Shown here: positions 1-12,383 of the stretch, piece after piece | How positions within the stretch are numbered: position 1 is the first letter of the stretch | How the letters are laid out: every line of letters begins with the position of its first letter | Assembly (NCBI GenBank): GCA_030248215.1 | Contig: JASANG010002243.1 | Coordinates: forward strand, 40,778-104,777 | Reading direction: 5' to 3' | Source of the DNA: Enoplolaimus lenunculus | Taxonomy: Eukaryota > Nematoda > Enoplea > Enoplida > Thoracostomopsidae | Length of the DNA: 64,000 nucleotides | Program-made: the position numbers and the translations under genes | Notes under the pieces: generated by a model | What the model saw: only the letters and a program-made list of their open reading frames with translations | What the model was told of the DNA's origin: nothing | Databases searched by the model: none

Positions 1-619
1 CGAAAAAGTAAAAAAAAATTGTCCTGTCCCTCCGAGGATCAACGTTGTGTGAACAGAGTGGGCTAAGACAGTAGGTGTTACGCGAATAACTTATCCTTAC
101 AGAGTACCGACAATAAACATAGCCAGTTTGGAAGCTTATATTTGTCTTAACCTTACGGCAATAACATGTTTTTGTCCCTATGCCATATGCACAGTGTACA
201 AATTTATTGAGTCCCTCCAAAGGGACTATTTAAACAAAACTGTGTGCGTTTATATACGCAAACTTCACACATTTCCAATAAAACGCTATAACAATATCTG
301 CATTACTGCACATACCTTAAAATGTCCATACAGCCCAAAAACGCCATGTGATTTGTCCGAGTCCCTTACGACAGACTGCGGACAAACACCACTATGTAAG
401 CACACCATTATTTATGTCCAGACACTCCAGCTACAATTGTAAAACGTACTCTCTTTGTAGGGGTAAACTGGACATTTTTTTGCATCTGCGCAAGCGTTAT
501 AACGTGGATGCTCCATTAGCATATAGGCGGAAGAGCCGAATATATTCTAACAATATTCAGTGCAATGTTACCGCATAGTGTCAAAAATGTCAACATGCTC
601 ATCTTTTCAAGCTCAATCA

Positions 620-3413
620 TCAAATTTTTTGCAAAACGGCCCGACCTTTCTGTAGAGACTGTAGCGTAATTCTAACACGGGCACTGACGTCGCTGGCTTT
701 CTTGACCCAAACCTAATAAAGAAATGCATAACACGTCGGAGGGTGACGCAAAATACAACGCTGAAGGACTTCATATTCCTAATATCTAAACATTATATAC
801 ATTAAACAGAACTCAAGATAAAAGACCTAAACAGAGAATAATTATAATTAATTTTCTAATACAATTTGCGTTGAGATGGGTCCGGTTTCTAACATGACTG
901 GAGTAGAGTAAACCTATGCTTTAAACAGGTTTTTAGTCCAGGCTTAGTTTTAAACTTATCGTTATGCTGAAGCTTAAAAATATGCGTGGCATACTGTTAC
1001 ACCTAAAACGTACTAATTTTGACCAATCTTTGTATGACAGTCAAAATCAGACGTTAATTTTAAATTTCGTTTTATTGCAATGGTTGTAAGTTTTGAAAAC
1101 GTTATATTCTGGCAACAAAGAAACCTCCTAATTACTAGGTATAACAGCGAGATGCCAGTAGGCAAACGTTACACAAATCAATTTGCTTACTTCTCTAGCG
1201 CTAATGCTTGTTATCATACCAGTTCCAGTATCGCCATCTGTTGCCTCATATGCAACACTATTGCCTTTTTGATAACTGAAATGCCAAACATTAAGTAAGG
1301 TGTGAGAAAGAGGGTGTACAGTGAAAGTGAAAATAACGAAAACGGATAGATTTCAAAATAACCGAACAGTTATGATGAATATATAAAATAAAAATTTCAA
1401 TGATGTTTCATTTTTCTCCAATACAATTAGGACATGCAAACATTCAGCGGGCTTTTCAAAAAACAGTGGATGAAACCAAATTTTGAAATTTTTTTATGAA
1501 TTTCGTCCTTTTGATATGATATCGAACAATCGCAGCCCCTGGACCGAAACCTCAAACTTGTGAAGACATGTGAAAATATTGTGAAAATTAATGTTGATAA
1601 CACGAAAATAACTGGCAACTTTAAATAATTACAGAACTTCGAATTTAAATGATTTGCTCAGGAAATCTTCTTCATAATCTCAATGTAAAATAGTTCAAGG
1701 GTTAAAAAATCCCAACATGAATTTTTTCAAAAATTCTATTATTACGAATTAAAATAAAAATTAGTTCGTACCATCTTCCCTCGTGCACCAGCCGTCCGTT
1801 TTCAATAAATGAAGCCGTACAATCGTCTGATAGTTTGCCACCTTGTTGTTGCTGCGTCTGGCAAATCTGGCCATTTGAACAGCTGTTTTGATTTGCTTGA
1901 GGCGGTGACTTTTTTGCAGTTGTCCCCTTCAAACTTCTTGTCCCTGTTGGTCCCACTTGATCATCACTGCCGTCGAAAGTATCCCTATACGTTGGCGTTT
2001 GGCTTCCAACACCTGTGGATAACGCTTGAGATTTTGTAAACGGTGATCCTGATCGTAGCTTGCCACATCCATTACCGGTACTTGTAGATGGACATTGAAT
2101 ATCCTGCAGATAAAAGTACTCACCCGTGAACAGAACTAACGTCAGAAATAGCGCAGAAGCATCACAATTGTACTGAGATAAAATGGACAACGCTTACCAA
2201 ATATTCCATGCCTTGTTCATCGAAACCTAAATCAATTTGACAGGAACGCTAAATTTTAGATGTATCGCGCTGCGATGTCTGGTGCGCATGTTTTCCAAAA
2301 TCGTTTTTTGACATGAAGCGCGGAGTACAGCAGTTATAAACTTCTAATACTGATAAATTCAAACTTACTCCCCAAATAATACTTAAATCGTCAGTTTTGT
2401 CGTCTTCACTGAGCTCAAATTCGATCCGGGAAGGTGACTTGCGTTGTCGCTTTTCAGCTAAGGGCATCGGTTCGTTTGGTCGCCGGCGCAGCTTGCGAGT
2501 TGCCATCGGCTTCAATTCCGAAGTGTCTATAGCACTTTAGTTTATTTCACAGTACTACAGTTTCTATTCAATACAAGTAAATAATTATACACAATTACTA
2601 TGAAAACCAGCGTCCGTGAAATGTATATTATATTTTTCACTGTCTATGTGATATCAGCTAGTAAAAGCAACCTAACCTGGTACTTAACGGCTTTACAAAA
2701 ATCGCATGAATATAAACTGGTATAACTGAATATACTAATAAAACAATTAATCCGAAGACCGGCTGCGTAAAACAGACGGTTGATCAGTAACAGAACTAAC
2801 CTCCTGTCAAATCCATCGATTGATAATCATGTTCGATTTGTTTTTTCTTTTCTTCTAAGTCGGCGATCATGTTTTCGCGTATTTCATTTTTACGATCCTG
2901 GCAAAAGTTTGCTCATAGATTAAAAACGCTGAACTGCAATTAAACTCCAACAATGTAAACAGAACTAAGTAATTTCGAGAATTCGCCCATGGCATGTGCA
3001 GGCTCTAAAAACATACATATTTATAAAATTTCCGCATTTTGTATAGATAATTACATGGTCCACTTTACAACTGATCACTTCCCTCGCTGCATAAAATACC
3101 ATTTAAAATGGCAAACCGAATACATTTTAGACCACGCTTAGACAATGTTGAATTAATAAAATATATGAGTTTACGCGACGTCTTACCGTAAACTCTTTAG
3201 CATTCAGCTTTCGCTCTGTTCGATAGTCCTGCACAATTCGCTCGAGCTGAAAGACAAAGAACCGGTAGGACAAATATTATTGCGTGCTGCAGACGAAAAA
3301 CTGTTATGCCTGCTGACACCAGTTAGTGTGTATCAATAAACTTATGAAATAACTTTAACTGCAAATAAATTCAACTGTAGTCACTGTGATAGACGTGCCC
3401 AGCACAATAAAAC

Positions 3414-3448
<35 letters not shown>

Positions 3449-4225
3449 AGTATATATAAATATATATATCAAAAATGGCATCATATGTATAGCAAAAATT
3501 CCAATTCGTTATATATGTATTAATCGCATCTTAGTGGCACAGTCATTAATGTAAGCAAATCTAATCAACTTTCGATTTACCTCAATTTCACGCACGACAC
3601 GATTCATAAAAAGTCGCTGTTCATATTCTGCTTCTAGTTTTTTAGCGCCAGCAACATAATCAGGATGTGATCCGCGATATAGTAGATCAAGTTCATTTTG
3701 AAGCGCTTGCAGTTTTTCTCGATAGATTCTGAAAAAACAATAGTTATAACAAATAAACCACATATGTCATTATTTCATTATATATGATTACGTAGAAGTT
3801 GTTATGTACTTGTTATATACTGCGCAAGTACGCATATTAAACTTTGTGACTGAGTACTGGAATGACGTTTTGTGGCCGAGGTTTGATCGTCGAGTGGTTT
3901 AGGTGTGCAGAACCAAACGACATGGAAACCTAAACTTCTTCAATCGATAGTTGCGTCAATTTAAAAACGGAAGGTGTCAGAAATTATGGACTTACTCACT
4001 AAACTGTTAAACTTTAAACGATTTTATGCACTCAGCATAAAATCTCAAACTCTAGGTATACAATTCAAATATTGTGTAATTAAAAATTTTTAAGCGTTCG
4101 ATACATCTACCAATTAGCCAACTAGCAAGTTGGTAGTATGTATTATGGTGTGAGCATGTGCAATAAACATGAACTTACAGCAACTGCTCAGCCGGGTCTT
4201 CGCTGTTTAAGAGTTTCTTCTGCAT
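620..4225 (-). CDS. SUDS3: SUDS3 (Sds3) homologue, Sin3-HDAC corepressor subunit, 8 exons
   Basis: Spliced minus-strand gene. Exons in transcript order: 4225-4179, 3728-3581, 3246-3187, 2897-2801, 2526-2369, 2103-1772, 1275-1191, 712-620. All junctions are GT-AG and phase-compatible and give 339 aa (human SUDS3 is about 328). Family role: Sds3 scaffolds the Sin3-HDAC1/2 histone deacetylase complex in the nucleus. Seen: a coiled-coil helix rich in Glu, Lys and Arg (about residues 17-110), then the diagnostic block LTGDTSELKPMATRKLRRRP (about 115-134), a low-complexity Ser/Thr/Gln stretch (171-265), and the C-terminal block ending VWVKKASDVSARVRITLQSL. The start ATG at 4225 is uncertain: the frame stays open back to an acceptor-like TTTTAG, and the acidic N-terminus usual in the family is absent, so an upstream exon may exist. 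Oddity: the exon 6/7 junction yields Cys where the family has Trp (RWY). Family assignment is strong. Confidence 0.9.
3416..3469. repeat. AT/TATA-rich low-complexity tract
   Basis: TATATA-based tract in a SUDS3 intron. Similar tracts occur at about 4376-4430, 42018-42085 and 49797-49852. Confidence 0.85.
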
Positions 4226-4469
4226 AACTATTGAAAAAGCCGAAACCTCTAAAATTAACTTCAAACTATCAGATATAATGTATACAGATATAAAAACATA
4301 AAGTGTCAATAAATCAATGTTAGTACTATAAACCAAACTACAATGGTACAGTGAAAAATTAACCTCCTGTTAATACATATATAAATATATATATCTATAT
4401 ATACATATATATATACATATATATACTCTATTATACTGGGGACTGCATGTGAAACTTGCAGACACTCCA

Positions 4470-4660
4470 CTTCTTAACAACCCGAACGACTTGATGACAG
4501 TTTTTATGCAACCGACATCTAGGTAGATCAATTGGGACTGTCGACGTCTTTGCTAAGCAGTTGGAAAAAACGAGTTATGGGTGGATTCGAACTAGCCACC
4601 CACGGGTTCTTAGGCAAACCCCTACCACTGTCACGCAGTCGCTTCTTCAGCATTTTATAG
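4470..4660 (-). mobile_element. tRNA-derived SINE-like fragment, minus strand
   Basis: The reverse complement of 4575-4655 has an A-box-like TGACAGTGGTAGGGG and B box TAGTTCGAATCC, followed by a non-tRNA tail. Confidence 0.55.
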
Positions 4661-6030
4661 TCGACCATATTTGCCGACACGCATGCGGCTGGCTAGAACA
4701 CAACATATTTTGCATTACCGAAATAGAAAATGACACATTTACAGGCTGTAAATTAACCTGCACTGTAGAGATGCTCCGGGGCCCGACCCTACCCAGGAGC
4801 CTAAACCAATCGGCACCGTGTCGGGCAGATGTCCTGTGGTTGCCCTGCAAACACAGTTCCCCCGCCCTCAGTTACCGCGGGCCCTGTTTATGTCCTCCCG
4901 TGGCCTCTAATGCTTGCAAACCCGCTTTTATGCGACATTAACGTCGCTTTGTACTTGTTTGAGTTAAGTCGATTTTAGTAGTTTATGAATGTGCCGTTAT
5001 TTCGCCTTATATTGTGTCTGTATTCGTTATTTCGTATATTCTGGGTTATTTTTGCTCGCGCATTCCATTTTCCTATTCAAAACCCTTAAATTCCCCAAAA
5101 ATCTCCCCAAAATTCCCCAACTTATTTCTGCCAATTTTTCGAGCTACCCCTTGAGTTTTCCGGCTAAATAATCAATCTATTGGCTTAGCTAGTTTTTAGT
5201 ACGCATTCGGACATCTTTCTATCGGACATATATTACGAGTATTACGTGTATTACGGATTTTAGTGAATTGGGTGTAAATTATAGTTTACAGTCACCAGTC
5301 AGCCAGAATAACGGCTTTAGAACCTCGGAATACCGTAATTGTTAGTTTGCGGCTGGAAAATACGGTTTTATAGCGACGCGTCGGTGTTTACGCAAAATTG
5401 CGTATATTTCGTTGCAAAAAGTGCAACTTAGGTGTTATCGATATAGTTACGTAGAGTGTGTGACGATTGGTTCTGTTTGGGCTGAATTGCCGTGAAAATA
5501 CTGGATTTAGACTGTAACTACCCGGACTTCACCTGGAATTTGGATTTTCACCCGGTTTTGACACAATTTCGAGTTATCCCGAAATTTCGTAAAATTGCGG
5601 ATTTCGCGAGTCAAGTTGGTATCACCTGCGTTTATTCCGTTACTTGTATTAAACCTTCAAAACTCGGTGTTAACACTCCAGAGCGTACTAACCTGAATCA
5701 AATCACTTAGAAGTGCATGAGTCAAGAACCTATAGTTTTCGGATATTTTAGCCTCAAACAGGGCCAAATTGCGAAGTCCAGAGCTAACACACCGGGCCAA
5801 CGCTTGACTTGTCGGCTCTAATCGGACACAAAATTTTATAGCAGTCTGTTCGTAATTCGATGCGTGTTTGAGAGCTGAACAAGAATCTAGTGTTTCGGAT
5901 GCGCTCATATTCATTTTTACGTTAGAATATATCTGTTGGATGCATGGTGCAGCATGAATATATGCAAAGTGTGTGTAATATAAGACACATACATACACGT
6001 GCACATATTGTTAGTAGTAGAGAAAAATAT
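4661..6030. other. Gene-free stretch upstream of SUDS3
   Basis: A GC-richer patch at 4760-4920, then unique-looking AT-rich DNA. A promoter for SUDS3 or its unseen first exon could lie here, but no TATA, initiator or convincing exon is identified. Confidence 0.3.
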
Positions 6031-6036
6031 ATTATC

Positions 6037-6200
6037 GGCCATGTAGTGCAATGCGTAGCGCGCTTGACTCGTGTAAGACATATATATATACGTGCACATA
6101 TAGTACTAGAAGAAAATATATCGGCCGCGTGGAGTAACGGGTAGTGCGAATGACTCGCAAGTGGGCGGTTCGAGGTTCCATTCTCGGCGTGGCTATATGC
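6037..6200 (+). mobile_element. tRNA-Arg-like SINE, partly duplicated
   Basis: Two tandem tRNA-like heads: GGCCATGTAGTGCAATGCG (6037) and GGCCGCGTGGAGTAACGG (6123), both with TGACTCG at the anticodon-arm position. Only the second reaches a B-box-like GGTTCGAGGTTCC. Each head is preceded by ACGTGCACATAT and GAAAATATAT-like sequence, so the unit duplicated. Confidence 0.6.
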
Positions 6201-7640
6201 TTCAGAAAAAATTCAATAGAAAAACAAGTATATTCGCAGTAGCTCGAATAAAAGGGTCGTCCCGACCGTGCAGTTCAGACAATGCCTATCAAAAAAAATT
6301 ACATAGACTAAACGCTTCATTCAACAACAAAATGTTTGTCTAGAAATAAACAAATATTTCAACATAACAAAATGAATTTTTACAGAATATTCATTTGCCT
6401 CGATTTGTACCGGTTTCTCTACCCCTTCCCCCTGACATTAGGCCATATAAAATCCTGGATAAGCCCTATTAACCTTATGAATTGCTGTTCACAATTTTCC
6501 AGCCGCTAGCTACGAAATTATATTATCCTGACATTGATTTCAAATTTAAAGAAGTTAAGGATCACAACAATTATACTACCGCCAACATTTAAATAGACAA
6601 GGATATACCAGTTTAACGCTTCCAGATATTTTCAACCGGAGGCGATAAAAGAGCCAAAGATCCAACAAACTTTGCCGCAGTTGGAACCGGAGCCGCAAGT
6701 GAAGTAATATTAGGACTGAAAAAAGATGCCAAATTTACTAATTTTACTCACTGAGGGACAGAAAACATGGTAATTCCGCTACCGACTTTCTTGAAAAGAT
6801 ACCTTCGATAAAGGTAAACCTTTGGCCGTAGCCATTGCAGGCCTCCAGTTCTATCATGCTTTAGGATTTTGCAACTACTGTGTCGTAATATGTTTTCCAA
6901 ATTTTTAGGGCCACTTGCTTCTTTAGGCCCATGAAATGTTACAGATTTTCCCGGATGGTTTGGATGTGCAAATTTGATATGGCTAGAGTCAGCATCAATT
7001 GTCTTAAATTTCAGTCAATATTTCTTGAATACTAGACAGTTTATTTTGTGTGTAAGCCCTGAGAAACCTCATCTGCCTCGGCAATTTGGTGAGTTCGGAA
7101 ACACTCTATAGAAATTAGTGTTCCTCTTTACTCGGGTTAGTCGACTTTTCTTCCGAGCAAGCACATTTATATTACTTTCCCAAACACAACTGAAATGTTA
7201 ACGAGAACTTTTCAGTTCATTTTCTATTATTTTACTTTAAGCGTTTACAAAACGTTCTATCTGTTGGATTCTACACGGTCTGCACGATTTCTGTACGAAG
7301 TTTTCCCAAAGTTTAGGAACACACCGAAAATTAAACCTCGGCCATCTTGCGCTCGAGCCAAGCATGCTACCACCACACCATGTGGTCGTTGCAAAAACTT
7401 CTTATACCGGCATATGTGCACATGTATAGCAATCTTTTTGCTTTACATACACTTTACGTGTACATATACTGACACTGTATAGAACGTCCCAATCTCCCAA
7501 TATAGAGCGTTGTACTGGAAGCATTTCTTCTTTCCATTCAGGATAGTGCTGCCTTCCGAAACTCACCACAATTTCGAGGGACTCTCCCCAGCCTCTGGCA
7601 TTAGGAGACAACGGCCCATGTAAACCTCGCTGCCGTCCCA
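6200..7640. other. Gene-free stretch
   Basis: No supported exon, RNA or repeat was seen apart from short low-complexity segments. Open frames here lack splice or family support. Confidence 0.4.
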
Positions 7641-7649
7641 AAATCCCAT

Positions 7650-7885
7650 CATCCCATCATAAGAATTTGATGTGTGGTCAAAGGGGGGATTTTGGGATTT
7701 TGGGATTTCGGGATATGGTCGAAGGTTGGATTTCGGGATTTTGGGATTTCGGTCTATGGCCGAAGGTGAGATTTTGGGATGTCGGGATATGGTCGAAGGT
7801 GGTATTTTGGGATTTTGGGATATGGTCGAAGGTGGTATTTTGGGATTTTTGGGATTTTGGGATATGGTCGAAGGTGGGATTTTGG
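7650..7885. repeat. G-rich minisatellite (GGGATTTTGGGATTTCGGG type)
   Basis: Degenerate tandem units built from TTTGGGAT, GGGATATGG and TCGAAGGT, about 30-40 bp long. Two overlapping frames (GFWDFG-like) are artefacts of the repeat. Confidence 0.85.
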
Positions 7886-7889
7886 AAGT

Positions 7890-8116
7890 TAGCTGTGGTG
7901 GTGGTTGTAGTTATCGGTGGTGGTGGTAGTTAGCGGTGGTGGTGGTAGTTAGCGGTGGTGGTAGTAGTTAGCGGTGGTGGTGGCGGTAGTTAGCGGTGGT
8001 GGTGGTTGTAGTTAGCGGCGGTGGTGGTGGTGGTAGTTAGCGGCGGTGGTGGTGGTGGTAGTTAGCGGTGGTTGTTGGGTGCGGTGGTGGTGGTGGTGGT
8101 ATTTGGCGGTGGTGGT
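7890..8116. repeat. GGTGGT/AGTTAGC minisatellite
   Basis: Tandem units of (GGT)n followed by AGTTAGC, about 20-30 bp each, directly following the GGGATTTT array and running into a truncated palindromic element. Confidence 0.88.
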
Positions 8117-8212
8117 AGTTTGACTCTGGCGGAGTCGAATTTGACTGTTTGTGTAGTCAGGAAAAGCCAATTTCCCAGAGAGTCAATTTGACTACCTATT
8201 TTTTACAGTGTA
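8117..8212. mobile_element. Half-copy of the palindromic MITE
   Basis: Only the right arm is present (TTTGACTCTGGCGGAGTCGA ... TTTTTACAGTGTA). The left arm is replaced by the GGTGGT minisatellite, so expansion or deletion removed it. Confidence 0.75.
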
Positions 8213-8325
8213 TCAATAGTTAGCGATAGGTTGCCAAACTGACCAACTACTACAATTTGTGATATTTAAATTTAGCACAGCAGTAGCAGAAACCAAATCC
8301 AAATATTGCGTCGAATTTGTTTACT

Positions 8326-8583
8326 ATGGATCGAAATCTACAAGACTCTACAATTGACGAGGTGCTAGACACATTTGAGAACACGGGCCTAATCTGCAGC
8401 CACACTGATTATTTTATTAAAATACAAAAACTATATAAAGATGCAAACGATTCATCTTTCACTGAATTATCTATATATACATGGAATGATTATATTGGCG
8501 TCAGAACCAATGTAACTATAAACGCATACGAACTAAAGCCTAACCCTAAATATAAGCCTCAGCGCACGACTAAACCTCGTTAA
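8326..8583 (+). CDS. Hypothetical 85-aa reading frame
   Basis: Plus-strand frame from ATG at 8326 to TAA at 8581-8583, mixed composition with an acidic start (MDRNLQDSTIDEVLDTF) and a basic Pro/Lys end. It lies between a truncated palindromic repeat and the convergent 3' end of the hydrolase gene. No family is recognised. It may be a first exon, a gene remnant or chance. Confidence 0.25.
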   Translation: MDRNLQDSTIDEVLDTFENTGLICSHTDYFIKIQKLYKDANDSSFTELSIYTWNDYIGVRTNVTINAYELKPNPKYKPQRTTKPR

Positions 8584-8674
8584 CCTCGAAATCCCTCAGT
8601 CTTTCTGTTGCTCAGCGGGCAAGGCCCTCAATATATGAGTCAGCATCAATATGATGAGCTTGTGATGAATTTCA

Positions 8675-11600
8675 TCATCGTAAATGTTGCCTGGTAAATT
8701 CGGCAAAATCGTCCAACATGCGTGCGCCATATTCAAGTGAAAATATACTGAACACCCCATGATTAGCGTTTTCGTAATGTCTCCAGTCAACGCGAACCCC
8801 GGCATCTTTTAGCCGTTGAGCATAAATTGAACATTCATCGCGTAAAACGTCGTAACCAGCGGTAATTAAATACGTATGAGGTAAACCAGTAAGATTTTGT
8901 CTTAGTACAGGATTTAGATCTGGATTTAATACAAATGGTTTGAGAAAATTTTGTACAAGTCCAATTTCTGAATCAGAATGCTCATCAACGAGTTGCTGTT
9001 CGATTTCAACTAACGATTGAGTTGCACTATGATTTTCAATTGATATATTGATTGGCGAATGATGATAATGGTCAGGTAAGTTGGAAACATTTAAAAATCC
9101 GTACTCAGGGTAAGACGTGAGCTCAGGATGAACATGAGCGTTTGCGAGTAGGATATTTTTGTAGCTGATAGGAAGACCGAGGTAAATCAGAAAAACTCTG
9201 AAACAATTTCGAATAGCTTATAAGGTGTAAAATATCATAGTCGTGTTGCAGGTACTTATATGGCCCCATGTTAATTATTATGGGCTTCCAATTGGAAGAC
9301 AATAAAACAAGTGGACTTAACGACTGGATTGATTAAGGCTCAGAATTAGTAGTAGACATATATTTCAGCTTACGTTTTGGCTTCGACCAAGATTTAAGCT
9401 GAGGTTTACGCTCAGCGGGCAGGACTCTATTGTTGATATTGGCCGGTCGACGGTCGGTCTATTATGCAGCTACAAAGAACCAAAATGAACAAAATTCAAA
9501 GCAACATAATTTTTGAATATGTTTAAATGTTTCTATAGGCTAACAGATTTTAGGTAACAAAAATAAAACCAGGTCAAAAATTTTAGCGTAGAATATTTAA
9601 AACCACTCACTCTGCCATTTGCCTCGGGTTCAGCATTCCAGTATCGATATAAGAATGGCCCTGTTTGTAGCTTGGCAATTGGAAATTATTCATCTGTAGC
9701 ACGGGATAGATTAAAAATTTGAGCTAAAATACAAAAATTATAACGTAGAAATTATACCAGGGTCAGCCGTTTTTTGCTTTATTGAATTGTTGGCTTCCAA
9801 AGTATTTTATGCAGTCATTAAGTATTACATATTATCCACGCTAGCATGGTTCCAACGGACTTTCGATTCCGACTGAAATTCCGATAAAACTCGGATTCTG
9901 ATGTTGATTCTAACTAGCTGCTTTTCTCATACCGCAATTCTGATAAAAAGGGTTGAGCTCAGATTTTGCATGTACTTGAAGAACATCTAGCAGGGCAAAT
10001 TATCCCGCTGACTATCAAAATTGCGGGGTTCACGAACTGGGGCATCCACGAACACGTTTTGTCCAATGTTGATTCGACGTCAACATAAAAATTTTTGACC
10101 TGAATAGCGGTTTGTAGACAAAATGTGAATGTCACATGATATTGGCTTACAATTTCCGCATCTCCAGAAATCATCGTATACAAACAGCCATATGTCACAT
10201 GACACCCCGGGACATTTATGGGAATATCATATGATATTCCGAAATTGTACCGAAAATCACGTGATATTATGCAGGACAATATAATTTATGCGCACGAATA
10301 ATGCAGAAAAAAGCCAGATAATTTAGCTGTAAGTGATTGCGAATGCTAAATTGGCTTCTATTTTTCAGTTTCTGGTGAAAGTTCTGCCTAAATATATTCC
10401 TAAGCACAAATAAATTCAAACTTTAAATTTTAGTATATTTATGATATTCTACAGGACATTCGTGCTAGTTTAGCACAACCTAGCAGACATTTTCAAACAT
10501 GTCAAATAATACTGACGGACAGTATTGCGAATATCATACGATATTGTAGTACAGATATTGGATGTCACATTACGATAGCAGACAATTCAATTTTTTTAAT
10601 TTGACATCGGATTTACGTGTAGACAAAATGTTACCCGCTTTTGTAATAGGGTCAAAACGTGTTCCAGGCTGCCCCATTTACATGAACCCCGTATGAGACT
10701 TCAATTTAAAACGTTACAACTATAAACGAACAACAAAATCTAAGCTATAACTTGTATTTTATAGAGGTAAGCAGTAATGTTTAGCCCTACAAATTTTCAA
10801 ATATAGCACGATACTTGGTTCAACAGTATTTTTAATGTATATTCAGTTTATGACTTCTGTACAAAATTGTAACCACAAAGACCAAGATATTGAAATCGCC
10901 ACTCAAAGAATTGGTAAATTTTCAATAACCAGAATCCTGTTATTTATGGTTTCATAAGACTTGATATTTCAAGTTTCAAAATGCTAAAAATGCTTTAACT
11001 GCATTTCAAATTAAGGCCAAGGTGATCCATTTCCGTGAGACTTGGTAGGCCCCCTTACAGATTTACAGCGTTATTAGATCGCTAATATAGTCAGCTATAC
11101 AGGCAATTTTAGCTGAAACTGTGAACAACACGAACAGGCATACGGCTGAGGTACGAAATATGGACTCCCCTAGGAATTTAATAGAAATAGTTAATTTAAT
11201 AGATTTCGACGTGCTGAGTTCAACGGTGCCATTTTTAGCCGCTGCAGGATCCCCGATTCTATAGTTATAGCCCTTTAAATTTTAACTTTTTACCATATAA
11301 AACATGTACAAACAGTCAAATTTGTGTACGGAATAAGCTGGTTAAGCTCATATTTTACGAGCATGTGAATGACAGATACTTCCTGTTTCAATCTGTGTGT
11401 GTTTGCACTATAATTTCCATGGCCATAACATGTGAACCGTTAGTCATGCAGCCATACAAATGGTACCGTTGAATTCAGCTCTTCGAGATCTATAGGGTTG
11501 ACAACTTTTTTCAAAATCCTAGGGGGGATCCAGATCCCGTACCTCTAACCAGACATAATGCAACGAAAGTCAATGTCATCATACACTTAACTTTTTAATT

Positions 11601-12338
11601 GAATCACTAAAACTTAATTTTTCGATTCCGATTCCGACAAAAAATTTTATTCCGAAACAGCTTCCGACAAAATGTAGTTATAACCATTCCCGCTAGCTTA
11701 AATATGTTAAAACCCATAATCTATGTAATAAACGAAAAAAATGCTATAAAATTGACAAGTTTTGGTACCCAGAAACCTTTAATTACGAAACAATTTAAAT
11801 ACCAGCAAAAACGTTTTTGTTAGACTTAGTTAGATATATTTACTGCTATGTTATGCAAAAATGTTTTAATATTTTTGGAAGCTATGCATTATTTTAGGAA
11901 GCTTACAGAAATTTTAACTTTTCAAATACCAAAAACTGCTTAAGAAAAACATGAATGACACGTACTTTAATAGGAATCTGTTCGGGTTGCGCAGTAATGC
12001 GTTGTGCAGCGGATGCGGCAAGATTCCCGCCGGAACTAACTCCAGCGATTGCAAGTTCGTACGGATTGTAATACCAGCGATCTGCGATTCGATAAGATCG
12101 AAGGAGTGTCCGAACAACCAGCTCAAAATCTTCCAACGGCGCCGGAAACTTGTGTTCAGGGCTCATTCGGTAACTTAAATTTTAAAAAATAGATTTTTTA
12201 CGAAATACATTTGAAAATGTTCTGTGAATTAGCGGTCCAAGAAATCGTTTGAACGTGAAATTTTATGTTCTCTTGTCTTGTGTCACTGATGTTGAACACA
12301 ATCTAATAATTCGGAAAAAGGCTGAAAAAGTTAAAGAA

Positions 12339-12383
<45 letters not shown>

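Noticed and set aside
1702-2190. 162-aa minus-strand frame as a single-exon gene
   Set aside because: It is SUDS3 exon 6 extended into both introns; good splice sites at 2103 and 1772 delimit the real exon.
7667-7933. Gly/Phe/Trp-rich frames (GFWDFG repeats)
   Set aside because: Product of the GGGATTTT minisatellite; two overlapping frames are equally open.
8596-8805. 69-aa minus-strand frame as a separate protein
   Set aside because: It is a shifted frame over the hydrolase's last exon; the true frame gives the conserved YDVLRDE and NHG motifs.
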